This document shows, one piece after another, positions 47,605 to 55,764 of a stretch of DNA of 64,000 nt. The position numbers and the translations under genes were made by a program. The first letter of the stretch is position 1; each line of letters opens with the position of its first letter. The notes under the pieces are model-generated. The model ran no database searches. It was not told where the DNA came from and worked only from the letters and a program-made list of their open reading frames with translations. Origin of the DNA: Solibacillus cecembensis (lineage in GTDB: Bacteria; Bacillota; Bacilli; Bacillales_A; Planococcaceae); NCBI RefSeq assembly GCF_001439635.1, contig NZ_LMBZ01000011.1, positions 62,207 to 126,206 of the forward strand, in the 5' to 3' direction.

Positions 47605-48288
47605 ATGTCTTGGATTGTCCTACATTATATCGGCATTATTTCTTATGCAGCAACTGGAGCATTCATTGCTCTTGAAACGAGATTTTCTTTTATCGGGGTA
47701 TACGCATTAGGCTTTATTACAGCTTTTGGGGGAGGACTGATTCGAAATGTAATTATTGGGGTTCCTGCTACGGAACTTTGGGAGCATTCTGCTATTTTAA
47801 CGGTGTTAATCACATTGACAATCATCGTATTAATCCCACTAAAGTGGATTGATCATTGGAGACGCTGGGGATTATTTTTTGATTCCATCGGACTTGCTTC
47901 CTTCGCTCTTCAAGGAGCAATGCTAGCCAGCGAAGTTTTTTCCAATGATTTAGGCGTGATGATTTTAGCAGCGTTATTTACTGGTGTGGGTGGCGGAATG
48001 ATTCGGGACGTTATCGCAGGTCGAAAACCACTGGCATTGAAGGAAGAAATTCATGCCATTTTAACAATTTTATGTGCACTCTCTATTTGGCTTGGATGGG
48101 ATTCTCCCCTTGAGCTCACACTTACCGTCCTTATTGTAATCATAATCCGGATGTCTGCCATTCACTATAATTGGAGGCTTCCCCTGCCCTGTCATAATGA
48201 TGAGAGAAGTGAATTTCGGATGCCTTTAAACTTCGGATTTCTTTTTAAGAAAGTTGTTAGAAAGTCCAGCTATAAAAATGGGAAGTAA
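47605..48288 (+). CDS. Trimeric intracellular cation (TRIC/UPF0126) channel family protein
   Basis: A 227-aa membrane protein with seven helices in two repeats, each with the family motif: FGGGLIRNVIIGVPATELW and GVGGGMIRDVIAGRKPLAL. Prokaryotic TRIC proteins conduct potassium or other small cations. SD AAGGGGG precedes the ATG. The C-terminal tail is basic and longer than usual (about 35 residues). It lies inside the rlmH-tail repeat region and has a leader terminator. Confidence 0.9.
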   Translation: MSWIVLHYIGIISYAATGAFIALETRFSFIGVYALGFITAFGGGLIRNVIIGVPATELWEHSAILTVLITLTIIVLIPLKWIDHWRRWGLFFDSIGLASFALQGAMLASEVFSNDLGVMILAALFTGVGGGMIRDVIAGRKPLALKEEIHAILTILCALSIWLGWDSPLELTLTVLIVIIIRMSAIHYNWRLPLPCHNDERSEFRMPLNFGFLFKKVVRKSSYKNGK

Positions 48289-48439
48289 TCGTTTAAGCGC
48301 CCATTCCTTTCGATGTCCAACTTTCTGTATGCTTTTTTTGTCCAGTGCATTATTCATAATAGGAACTAATCCCTTGGTATTATTGATAAAGTAACCGCTT
48401 AATTAATTTACTTCTTTTTTAATAGTGTTAATATACAAC

Positions 48440-48500
48440 TAATAGCGGTGTATCGTTGCGGCATACACATACGGAGATTGAATGCGTTCAATCTCCTTTT
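48440..48500 (+). ncRNA. Candidate small RNA with two hairpins
   Basis: A hairpin GTGTAT-cgttgcggc-ATACAC is followed by GGAGATTGAA-TGCG-TTCAATCTCC and TTTT, a perfect 10-bp terminator (48473-48500). It lies 185 bases after the TRIC gene stop, too far to be that gene's usual terminator; a weak promoter (TTTACT, 16 bases, TAATAT) precedes it. No reading frame is evident. Confidence 0.4.
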
Positions 48501-48559
48501 CGTTTACAAAAAACAGCCTAACTTAGCTTGTTAGACTGTCAAAAATACCTTTATAAAAC

Positions 48560-48585
48560 CGTACGTATTTATGGTACGGTTCTCC
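48560..48585 (-). repeat. rlmH-tail repeat copy (23 of 26)
   Basis: It shares an uninterrupted 17-mer with the rlmH end (GGAGAACCGTACCATAA, at 48569-48585 versus 56686-56702) in the same orientation; the stop-codon side has diverged to ATACGTACG. Interpreted as an attachment-site scar. Confidence 0.8.
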
Positions 48586-48731
48586 ATAACACAAGTTAAT
48601 ACTATACCACTCCGTTCACTAAGATTTATGGATTATAAAAAACTCCATTCATTTTACGCAAAATAACGATTAACAGTATCCCCCTCTACCAAATCACGGA
48701 CAAAGGGGGGATTAGTTTAGAATATGCTACA

Positions 48732-49385
48732 TTAAAATCGAAATTTAACTCGAACAGAGGCATTAATAGAGATTCTTCCCTGTTCTATAGGTGTTATAAA
48801 TTCCTGATTACTCATTTGAACCGCCTTATAAGAAACTGGTGTAACATTATGGGTCTCTTCAATAATCTCAATTGGTATTAGTTGCAATGGAATATGCATC
48901 GTTTCAGCCATGGATTTGGCTTTCCCCATTGCATTAACTAGTGCTAAATTAAGAGCTTGTTGATAATAAGCATCTGAATCTTCAATTTTAAACTGAATAG
49001 CTGAAACATGATTTGCCCCATTTTGTATAGCTGTATCAATAACCATACCCGCTTGACTAATCTCCGTTATTTTAACAGTAATTGCATTTTGCACCTCAAA
49101 GCCCCTGAACACCTGTCTTCCCTCAATATAATCGTAGTTAGGAGAAATCGTATAGACAGTTGTTTGGATCTCCTCTCTTGGAATATTTAACGCCACGAGT
49201 GAATCAATGACGCGATTCATAATTATGGCATTTTCTTGTTGAGCTAGACTGACATCCTTTCCTTCTGTACGTACTTCTATCTGAATTTGAACATACTCAG
49301 GCTGCGCTACTATTTCTCCATTCCCTATCACGGTCATTTCACGTGAAACATTAGATGGTTGAAATTGAAATTGTGGATGATACAA
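48732..49385 (-). CDS. SIMPL domain (DUF541) protein
   Basis: A 217-aa protein with the SIMPL pattern: REMTVIGNGEIVAQPEYVQI, VYTISPNYDYIEGRQVFRGF and a C-terminal strand SINASVRVKFRF. Related proteins bind membranes or form channel-like oligomers and some help against oxidative stress; no signal peptide is visible here. It lies in an interval between rlmH-tail repeats next to a broken sigma-factor gene. Its operon partners, if any, are lost. Confidence 0.82.
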   Translation of the reverse strand: MYHPQFQFQPSNVSREMTVIGNGEIVAQPEYVQIQIEVRTEGKDVSLAQQENAIIMNRVIDSLVALNIPREEIQTTVYTISPNYDYIEGRQVFRGFEVQNAITVKITEISQAGMVIDTAIQNGANHVSAIQFKIEDSDAYYQQALNLALVNAMGKAKSMAETMHIPLQLIPIEIIEETHNVTPVSYKAVQMSNQEFITPIEQGRISINASVRVKFRF

Positions 49386-49559
49386 CGGATTCCGCCTTTC
49401 GTGTAATTGTTATTCAATATACTATGCGCTTTGACTAGATAATTGTTCGTATCAATATTTACTTTTTTATCCTTGCTTGTTGAAAAGTTTATGGGGGAAG
49501 TATTTAAATTTATTCAATATTACAGTGTTGCTATGTATAAAAACTATGCTCATGTGAAT

Positions 49560-49768
49560 TTATTAATTATGCGTAAAATATGTATTTTTGTGATTGTAAA
49601 CAGCCATGCTCGTATATCTTTTTTGCCGTCAAATTGGTGAATGGACTTTAGTGCCTTAAAAAATGTTTCTTGTGTAATTTCTTTTGCAATATTTTCATCT
49701 GACTCCAGTGATCTCATATAAAAATAAAAATCATGAAAATATGCTTGATAGATTTCCTCAAAGTCCAT
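49560..49768 (-). pseudogene. Frameshifted and truncated ECF sigma factor gene
   Basis: The first 59 codons encode sigma-70 region 2 (YQAYFHDFYFYMRSLESDEN, ITQETFFKALKSIHQFDGKK, then IRAWLFTI). The family continues AKNTYFT or similar; here the same residues (KNTYFTHN) are found only after adding one base in the A-run near 49588, and stop codons follow at once in that frame. Region 4 is absent. It is therefore a remnant with one base lost and the 3' half deleted, inside the repeat region. Confidence 0.75.
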
Positions 49769-49911
49769 ATCTTCCCCTCTTTACTTAAATAACTAGCTAG
49801 ATGTTAAAGCACTTCAAATTTTGCAAAAAAATAGACTTATCCATTTTATCTGAATAGGTCTAGCTAATGATTAATAATATATGCGCTTGCTCAAGAACAT
49901 GCCGATAATAT

Positions 49912-49937
49912 CGCACTTACTTATGTTACGGTTCTTC
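49912..49937 (-). repeat. rlmH-tail repeat copy (24 of 26)
   Basis: The minus strand reads GAAGAACCGTAACATAAGTAAGTGCG. The plus strand shows TCGCACTTA (49911-49919) and TAAGTGCGA (49948-49956) as an inverted repeat followed by TTTTT, with an inner TTACG/CGTAA pair, so this copy is also part of a terminator-like hairpin. Interpreted as an attachment-site scar. Confidence 0.8.
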
Positions 49938-50000
49938 GTAATAGGCTTAAGTGCGATTTTTATACAACGCTTAAACATAAATCGAATGTGTCTTCAATTT

Positions 50001-50035
50001 TATGTATTCTGTGTAACATATACACGGAATACATA
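50001..50035. promoter_or_regulatory. Long inverted repeat upstream of a candidate ncRNA promoter
   Basis: TATGTATTCTGTGTA and TACACGGAATACATA are complementary at all but one position around a 5-base centre. No T run follows on either strand, so an operator is more likely than a terminator. It ends about 30 bases before the promoter of the candidate RNA at 50077. Confidence 0.55.
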
Positions 50036-50076
50036 ATTAATTATTATTTCACAGATTGCTATGCTATACTAATTAA

Positions 50077-50219
50077 GTGGTAAACAACAAGTATTGACAC
50101 TGAATAATGGTAATTTCAGATTAAACAAATTAGCATTATTGGGTGCCAAACCCATTAGAGTTCTTCAGGAACAAAGAATTCTACCGCAACATCTCCTTGT
50201 GAGATGTTGCATTTTTTTT
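50077..50219 (+). ncRNA. Candidate structured small RNA with a strong terminator
   Basis: An extended -10 (TGCTATACT, 50062-50070) precedes about 140 bases with three stems: TGGGT/ACCCA near 50150, TAGAGTTCTT/AAGAATTCTA (50156-50182) and a perfect 10-bp terminator stem GCAACATCTC/GAGATGTTGC (50186-50210) followed by T8. No gene follows on this strand. It lies alone between two rlmH-tail repeats. No known RNA family was recognised; T-box resemblance (ACCGC before the terminator) was judged too weak. Confidence 0.5.
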
Positions 50220-50350
50220 GTTTCCATAAAATTTTTGGGGTCTATCAATTAAAATCATGAACAAAAGCGCTTTGCCATAAACGTAAATAATAGCATTTTC
50301 AATGTTACCTTTTGCGAAAATTTATATTTTCTTACTCAACAAATTAAAAC

Positions 50351-50376
50351 CGCACTTACTTATGATACGGTTCGCC
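50351..50376 (-). repeat. rlmH-tail repeat copy (24 of 26), coding sense preserved
   Basis: The minus strand reads GGCGAACCGTATCATAAGTAAGTGCG. Both differences from rlmH are silent: it still reads Gly-Glu-Pro-Tyr-His-Lys-stop. It is followed by a T-rich tail as at rlmH. Interpreted as the left attachment scar of the segment holding metK and the spe genes. Confidence 0.85.
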
Positions 50377-50511
50377 AGATTATAGGTAATAAATTTATAT
50401 TGTCACGCGTCGTCAAAGTTTAGTCCTAAATAACGTATTTCGATATATGTGGTTAATTTCGCTCCCATATTTGAAAAATGCACTCCCCTACCCCATAATA
50501 TCCCAACAAGT

Positions 50512-50550
50512 AAATCCCCCTAAGTCGCAAATTCCGACCTAGGGGGATTT
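50512..50550 (-). terminator. Terminator of the metK-spe operon
   Basis: AAATCCCCCTAGGTCG and CGACTTAGGGGGATTT form a 16-position stem (one wobble) around 7 bases. It lies about 130 bases past the speB stop. T runs are short on both strands but the stem is very stable. Confidence 0.75.
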
Positions 50551-50679
50551 CAATTATTTCTGCCAATTACTCAATTCCTTCAGCAATTCCGGCAGTTGTA
50601 GTTTTTTACGTCAATCGCCAAAAAATATTGCCAGATGCGCATTAAAAGTTTATCACTTCGAATGCTTAGCTATTTATAC

Positions 50680-51537
50680 TTATTTAGCTAAAGTCAGCAG
50701 CATTTCACGAATTGTTTTACACGCTACCGCTGTTGATGCGCCAGATGGATCGTATTGAGGCGATAATTCTACCACATCTGCTGCCACAATATTATTTAAT
50801 TTTTGAAAGGACCCGATTGCATTTAATAATTCTCGGTACGTAATCCCCCCTGGCTCAGGAGTACCTGTACCCGGTAAAACGCTTGGATCTAAAACGTCTA
50901 AATCAATTGTAATGTATACGGGTACATCACGAAGTTTCTCAACGATATCTTTTACAGTATTTAAATAGAATGGCTCTAAGTACGTATGTTCATTTGCCCA
51001 TTCAAATTCTTGTTCAGTTCCAGAACGAATACCAAATTGGAAAATGCGTCCGTCTCCTAAGAAATCATGACACCGACGAATAACTGCTGCATGTGAAAGT
51101 TTTTCACCTAAAAATTCATCGCGTAAATCTGTATGGGCATCGATATGAATTACGTGTAAATCTGGATATTTTTCATATGCTGCTTGGATTGTCGGGAAAC
51201 TTACTAAGTGCTCGCCACCAACCATTAAGAATTTTTTATTATCTTGAATTAAACCACGTGTATATTCTAAAATCGTCTCCATCGCTTTTTGCGTATTTCC
51301 TAATGGCATTTCTAAATCGCCACCATCGTAAATCGTACAATTTTCAAGATCTTTCTTTAAATATGGAGAGTAAGTTTCTAATCCGTATGAATCCGGACGA
51401 ATTGCTTGCATTGCAAAGCGAGTTCCCGGTCGAAAACTAGTTGTTCCGTCGAAAGGAATACCGAATAATACGATTTCTGAATTAGAGTAGTCACTTTCAC
51501 AACCAATAAAAGTGCTAACGTTTAAAGGTTTATTCAT
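50680..51537 (-). CDS. speB: Agmatinase
   Basis: Hydrolyses agmatine to putrescine and urea. Manganese ligands are present in HIDAHTDLRDEF and TIDLDVLDPSVLPGTGTPEP, with GGEHLVSFP upstream, as in the agmatinase/arginase family; the length is 285 aa from the ATG at 51535-51537. The start overlaps the speE stop by eight bases, indicating coupling. With the three genes before it, it completes arginine to putrescine to spermidine. Confidence 0.95.
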   Translation of the reverse strand: MNKPLNVSTFIGCESDYSNSEIVLFGIPFDGTTSFRPGTRFAMQAIRPDSYGLETYSPYLKKDLENCTIYDGGDLEMPLGNTQKAMETILEYTRGLIQDNKKFLMVGGEHLVSFPTIQAAYEKYPDLHVIHIDAHTDLRDEFLGEKLSHAAVIRRCHDFLGDGRIFQFGIRSGTEQEFEWANEHTYLEPFYLNTVKDIVEKLRDVPVYITIDLDVLDPSVLPGTGTPEPGGITYRELLNAIGSFQKLNNIVAADVVELSPQYDPSGASTAVACKTIREMLLTLAK

Positions 51538-52384
51538 CACGATCAAGCGCCTCTTTCACAAATGTAGGTAGTGCGAATGCACCAACATGTAAATCTGTAT
51601 TGTAATAGTTCGTTTTAAGCCCAAATTTGTCCCAGGCTTCTACTTGAATATCTTTTATTGGATGTAATGCTTTAGAAGCAAATCCGAATAGCCAGTGCCC
51701 TGATGGATAAGTTGGCATATGGAATTGATATACACTTGCGATTGGGAAAATCCCATTAATCTTTTTATGTGCTTTACGCATGTTTTCTGCATACTCAGCA
51801 AAGTATGGTGATTCGTGTTGGTTAATTAAAATTCCTTTTTCATTTAATACACGGTAGCACTCTTTATAGAAAGCTGTTGTAAATAAACCTTCACCGACTG
51901 AAATTGGATCAGTTGAATCTACTAATATTAAATCGAATGATTGATCAGCAGCATTTTGTACGTAAGCTAAGCCGTCATCGAAAATCATTTCCATACGTGG
52001 ATCTTCTTCAACACCTGCTGCTGTAATTGGAAGATATTTTTGGCTTAAACGGAAGACTAACTCATCGATTTCAACCATTACTACTTTTTCTACTGATTTG
52101 TAGCGTAACACTTCACGAGCAGTACCACCGTCACCACCGCCGATAATTAATACTTTTTTAATAGCTGGGTTGGTAGCGAATGCTGGGTGAGTGATCATAT
52201 CGTGATAAACGAATTCATCTTTTTCATTGACCATCATCAATCCATCTAAAGTGAAGAAAGTACCAAACTCTTCACCTTTATAAAAATCTATTTTTTGGAA
52301 CGGAGATTGCTCACTATGAATTTCTTCGCTATATCCAATTGAAAATTTACAGTGATCACTCCATTGTTCTGTATACCATTTCAT
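51530..52384 (-). CDS. speE: Spermidine synthase
   Basis: Transfers an aminopropyl group from decarboxylated SAM to putrescine. The 284-aa protein has the binding motifs VLIIGGGDGGTAREVLRY and LILVDSTDPISVGEGLF, and the N-terminal strand domain with YKGEEFGTFFTLDGLMM. It overlaps speD by one base (stop/start) and speB by eight, in a tightly coupled operon. Confidence 0.96.
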   Translation of the reverse strand: MKWYTEQWSDHCKFSIGYSEEIHSEQSPFQKIDFYKGEEFGTFFTLDGLMMVNEKDEFVYHDMITHPAFATNPAIKKVLIIGGGDGGTAREVLRYKSVEKVVMVEIDELVFRLSQKYLPITAAGVEEDPRMEMIFDDGLAYVQNAADQSFDLILVDSTDPISVGEGLFTTAFYKECYRVLNEKGILINQHESPYFAEYAENMRKAHKKINGIFPIASVYQFHMPTYPSGHWLFGFASKALHPIKDIQVEAWDKFGLKTNYYNTDLHVGAFALPTFVKEALDRDE

Positions 52385-52818
52385 TAAATCACGCCCTCTA
52401 ATACTTCTTGTTTCACTAGAATCGTATCAATTTTTTGTTCTGCAAATTGGCGAATTTTATCTGCCATTCCACGAGGTACTTCAAATGATTCTGTCTTTTT
52501 CGCTTGTAGTTTTTGCTCTAAATATTCTGCTGCCTTCCAAGGGCTCACTGAGTCACCACAAGTGTAAACATCTACTGAAGCAAATCCGTATTCTGGCCAA
52601 GTGTGAATCGTTAAATGTGATTCAGCAATAATTACTGCACCTGAAACGCCATAAGGATTGAAATGATGGAAACATGATTCTACAATTGTTGCCCCAGAAT
52701 AATCTGCAGCTTCATTCATAAACTGCTCAATTAAAGCATTTTGCTCAATAATTTCACTTGGACAACCATAAAATTCAATTAATACGTGTCTACCTAATGT
52801 TGATAATTCAATGCTCAT
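52384..52818 (-). CDS. speD: S-adenosylmethionine decarboxylase proenzyme
   Basis: Makes decarboxylated SAM, the aminopropyl donor. A prokaryotic class 1B enzyme of 144 aa: the self-cleavage site Glu-Ser lies in AESHLTIHTWPEYGFASVDV, where the Ser becomes the pyruvoyl cofactor, and VYTCGD follows. It uses the product of metK, the first gene of the same operon. It overlaps the decarboxylase gene by four bases. Confidence 0.96.
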   Translation of the reverse strand: MSIELSTLGRHVLIEFYGCPSEIIEQNALIEQFMNEAADYSGATIVESCFHHFNPYGVSGAVIIAESHLTIHTWPEYGFASVDVYTCGDSVSPWKAAEYLEQKLQAKKTESFEVPRGMADKIRQFAEQKIDTILVKQEVLEGVI

Positions 52819-54311
52819 TTATTTGTCTCCCTTACGACCGTGATGTGATTTTTTTCTTTTGCTTCAATCAGAACATTCCCAAAATTAAGAAAATAGAAGT
52901 CGTATAATTCTACTACGTCCTCTGAAATAACTTCTCCGGGGATTATTAGTGGTATTCCTGGTGGATAAATCATTAATGAATCTGCACTAATTCGACCTAC
53001 CGCATTATAAATTGATATTGTTTCTGTTTTTGCATTACACGCCTGTTGCGGTGTCATTGCTAAAATATTTATTTGACTCGCTGTCACATGAGCTGACTGA
53101 ATCCCATCTTTTTTAGCATGTTTAAATTCTATATGTTTTAACGCCTGTACTAATTTTTCAATTGTTTCTTTCGTATCAACATGACTAATGACTGCCATTA
53201 TGACGTAGCCTTCAGCAAGTTCTAATTGAATGCCATATTGTTGTTTCATTATTGCGTAAACTTCAAAACCAGTTAAACCAATACCGTTCACACGAATAAC
53301 AAGTTTCGTCCAATCATAGGACTGATTAAAGTGTTGTTGTACGTATTCAGCTTTTAGTACTTCATAGCTTGAATTTTTTTCAATCTCAACAATTGCCGCA
53401 TCAACAATTGGCTTTAATTTGCTATAACGTTGCTGTCCAAACAATGCTAAATCACGTCTTGCTACATCTAAAGAACTCATTAATAAATAATTGGCACTCG
53501 TCGTTTGAAGCATATTTAATACTTTTTGCAAATGCTTCGAATCGATTCGTTGTTCTTGTAGTAAAAGAAGCGAACTTTGCGTTAATGAACCACCCGTTTT
53601 GTGCATACTAATCGCTACTGCATCCGCACCAGCACTTATTGCATCATTTGCATTAGGTAAAAATGTTAAATGTGCTCCATGGGCACTATCTACAAGTACT
53701 GTTACGTTTTTTTCATGTGCCAGCTTACATATTTCTTGCAGTGTATTCATTGAACCAAAATATGTTGGGTACGTTACAAGTAAAGTTGTCGCTTGTGGAT
53801 TTTCTGCAAGTGCCAATATTACATTTTCAACTGAAATGCCATGTGCAATACCAAAATGTTGATCCACTTCAGGTTGGATAAATACTGGTTTTGCTCCACT
53901 TAATATAATGCCGTTCATCACTGATTTATGGCAGTTACGAGGTACGATTATTGTATCTCCTGGTTTACATGTCGCTAAAATCATCGCCAGAATACCGACA
54001 GAAGTGCCATTTACTAAAAAGTAAGTGTAATCTACATTAAATGCTTGTGCCGCCAATTGCTGCGCTTCTTTAATAACTGACTCCGGATGACTTAATAAAT
54101 CAAGCTCTTTCATCGAGTTGACGTCCATTCTTAATGTCATTTCTCCTAGGGTCAATTTTAAAGGGTTTGTTTCTAGCCCCATTTTATGTCCAGGTACATC
54201 AAACGGCGTAACGTCTTGTTTAGCATAGTTAACTAAAGCTTCAAATAATGGCATGCGATCTTGTGTGACTAAAAATTCCTCTGTAGCCACTCGATCTTGC
54301 ACGCATTGCAT
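52815..54311 (-). CDS. speA: Arginine decarboxylase (Orn/Lys/Arg decarboxylase family)
   Basis: PLP enzyme converting arginine to agmatine, inferred from the agmatinase in the same operon. Motifs: FDVPGHKMG near the N-terminus, FLVNGTSVGILAMIL, LVDSAHGAHL and the cofactor lysine in AISMHKTGGS. The ATG at 54309-54311 overlaps the metK stop as TAATG, giving 498 aa. Lysine or ornithine decarboxylation cannot be excluded from the sequence alone, as paralogues in Bacillales differ little. Confidence 0.9.
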   Translation of the reverse strand: MQCVQDRVATEEFLVTQDRMPLFEALVNYAKQDVTPFDVPGHKMGLETNPLKLTLGEMTLRMDVNSMKELDLLSHPESVIKEAQQLAAQAFNVDYTYFLVNGTSVGILAMILATCKPGDTIIVPRNCHKSVMNGIILSGAKPVFIQPEVDQHFGIAHGISVENVILALAENPQATTLLVTYPTYFGSMNTLQEICKLAHEKNVTVLVDSAHGAHLTFLPNANDAISAGADAVAISMHKTGGSLTQSSLLLLQEQRIDSKHLQKVLNMLQTTSANYLLMSSLDVARRDLALFGQQRYSKLKPIVDAAIVEIEKNSSYEVLKAEYVQQHFNQSYDWTKLVIRVNGIGLTGFEVYAIMKQQYGIQLELAEGYVIMAVISHVDTKETIEKLVQALKHIEFKHAKKDGIQSAHVTASQINILAMTPQQACNAKTETISIYNAVGRISADSLMIYPPGIPLIIPGEVISEDVVELYDFYFLNFGNVLIEAKEKNHITVVRETNK

Positions 54312-55486
54312 TATTGTTCCATAGCAACTGCTAATAGTTGCTCTATTTCCGAAACTTTGTCTGTTTTTTCCCAAGTTACGTTTACATCACTACGTCCAAA
54401 GTGACCATAAGCCGCTACTTGTTGATATTGTGGTTTACGTAGATCTAGCATGTTGATAATGCCAGTTGGAGTTAAGTCGAATAATTGACGAATCGCTATT
54501 AAAATTTCTTCCTTTGCTACTTTTTCTGTACCAAATGCTTCTAAAGCGATACTAATTGGTTCACTTACACCAATTGCATAGGATAATTGGATTTCACATT
54601 TATCTGCCAAGCCTGCTGCAACAATATTTTTTGCAACGTAACGCGCTGCGTAAGCCGCCGAACGGTCAACTTTTGTGCAGTCTTTACCCGAAAATGCGCC
54701 ACCACCATGACGAGCTGCGCCGCCATAAGTATCAACAATAATCTTACGTCCTGTTAAACCAGCATCTCCGTGTGGTCCCCCTACTACGAAACGACCAGTT
54801 GGGTTAATTAAAATACGGAAGTCTTCATTCAGTCCAAATTGCTTCGCAACAGCTTTAATTACGTTTTCTGTAACGTATTCAATGAATGCTACTTGGTCAA
54901 AATCATCATCATGTTGTATTGACATTAAAACAGTATCAATTTTAGGTTGCATACTGTCTGTATAATCAATGGTTACTTGTGATTTCATGTCTGGGCGAGC
55001 CCATTTGAATTGACCATTTTTACGTTGCTCAGTTGCACGTTTTACAAGCATATGCGCCATTTCAATTGCTAAAGGCATGTAGTTTTCAGTTTCATTAGTC
55101 GCAAACCCGAACATAATACCTTGGTCACCTGCACCAACTTCTTTTGTATCGCTTGAAGAATCAACACCCATTGCGATATCAGGAGATTGTGTGTGTACTA
55201 AAACTTGTACATTACAGTTATGACCATCAATACCGAACTTATCATCTGTGTAACCAATGCCAATTAGGGTATCACGGGCAATTTTTTCGATATCTAGTTC
55301 TGCTTTTGTTGTGATCTCTCCACCAACAATTACCGTGTTTGTAGTTGTGAATACTTCACATGCCACACGTGATAGCGGATCTTGTGATAATGCTGCGTCT
55401 AATACTGCATCTGAAATTTGGTCTGCAATTTTATCTGGATGTCCTTCCGATACAGACTCCGATGTGAATAATACTTTTTCTGACAA
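54311..55486 (-). CDS. metK: S-adenosylmethionine synthetase
   Basis: Makes SAM from methionine and ATP. Signature motifs [30 protein letters not shown] and GGGAFSGKD are intact in 391 aa. It starts at a TTG (55484-55486) after AGGAG. It heads a five-gene operon with speA, speD, speE and speB, so SAM supply and its use for spermidine are transcribed together. A structured leader with a terminator and a consensus promoter precedes it. Confidence 0.97.
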   Translation of the reverse strand: MSEKVLFTSESVSEGHPDKIADQISDAVLDAALSQDPLSRVACEVFTTTNTVIVGGEITTKAELDIEKIARDTLIGIGYTDDKFGIDGHNCNVQVLVHTQSPDIAMGVDSSSDTKEVGAGDQGIMFGFATNETENYMPLAIEMAHMLVKRATEQRKNGQFKWARPDMKSQVTIDYTDSMQPKIDTVLMSIQHDDDFDQVAFIEYVTENVIKAVAKQFGLNEDFRILINPTGRFVVGGPHGDAGLTGRKIIVDTYGGAARHGGGAFSGKDCTKVDRSAAYAARYVAKNIVAAGLADKCEIQLSYAIGVSEPISIALEAFGTEKVAKEEILIAIRQLFDLTPTGIINMLDLRKPQYQQVAAYGHFGRSDVNVTWEKTDKVSEIEQLLAVAMEQ

Positions 55487-55517
55487 TTTTCACTGCTCCT
55501 AACAAAATTATAGTTTT

Positions 55518-55562
55518 AGGGCACAAAAAAAAAGCTCACCCAATTTTAAGGAAAGCTTCGAA
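55518..55562 (-). terminator. Leader terminator upstream of metK
   Basis: AAGCTTTCC and GGGTGAGCTT pair with a small bulge on the minus strand and are followed by TTTTTTTTT, about 35 bases before the metK start. Its position between promoter and gene marks it as a regulated terminator. Confidence 0.8.
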
Positions 55563-55727
55563 AGTTATCATCTGCTGTTCCTCTTATTGTTCACAAAAGT
55601 AAATTTGTGCTCAGGTTCGGCCCACTGGATTTAATTCAACTTGAACTAAATTGTTTGGCCACCGTATCTTCGACCCCTCGTCTCAACGGTTATTAATAAG
55701 AGCTATATTATTATGCTGAGACTCATA
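55563..55727 (-). ncRNA. Structured metK-spe leader RNA, candidate riboswitch of unrecognised class
   Basis: About 165 bases between promoter and terminator. CTCTTATT and AATAAGAG form a closing helix about 120 bases apart. Inside are GGCC/GGCC pairing flanked by GGTT/AACC-type sequence, an AT-rich hairpin (ATTTAGTTCAA/TTGAATTAAAT) and CACAAA-TTTAC-TTTGTG. An alternative pairing GTCTCA/TGAGAC uses the 5' end. The S-box hallmarks (GAGGGA, GGCCC...UGA, GGCAACC) are not present. Function in SAM or polyamine sensing is inference. Confidence 0.6.
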
Positions 55728-55733
55728 TTAAGT

Positions 55734-55764
55734 CATAAATATTTGAGTGTCAATTTATTTTTTA
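55734..55764 (-). promoter_or_regulatory. Consensus promoter of the metK-spe operon
   Basis: The minus strand reads TTGACA, 17 bases (CTCAAATATTTATGACT), TAATAT. Transcription would begin about 245 bases before the metK start codon, giving the long leader. Confidence 0.85.

Noticed and set aside
48679..48716. Hairpin ATCCCCC/GGGGGAT after the SIMPL gene
   Set aside because: Stem is short relative to its 20-base loop and no T run follows; not listed as a terminator.
50156..50219. T-box-like end (ACCGC before a terminator)
   Set aside because: The full T-box antiterminator sequence, specifier stem and a downstream gene are missing.
50262..50280. cre-like AAAGCGCTTT sequence
   Set aside because: Lacks the flanking TG/CA positions of the consensus and has no gene to control.
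55563..55727. SAM-I (S-box) riboswitch upstream of metK
   Set aside because: Expected from the gene, but the invariant S-box motifs are not found on either strand; recorded as an unrecognised leader.
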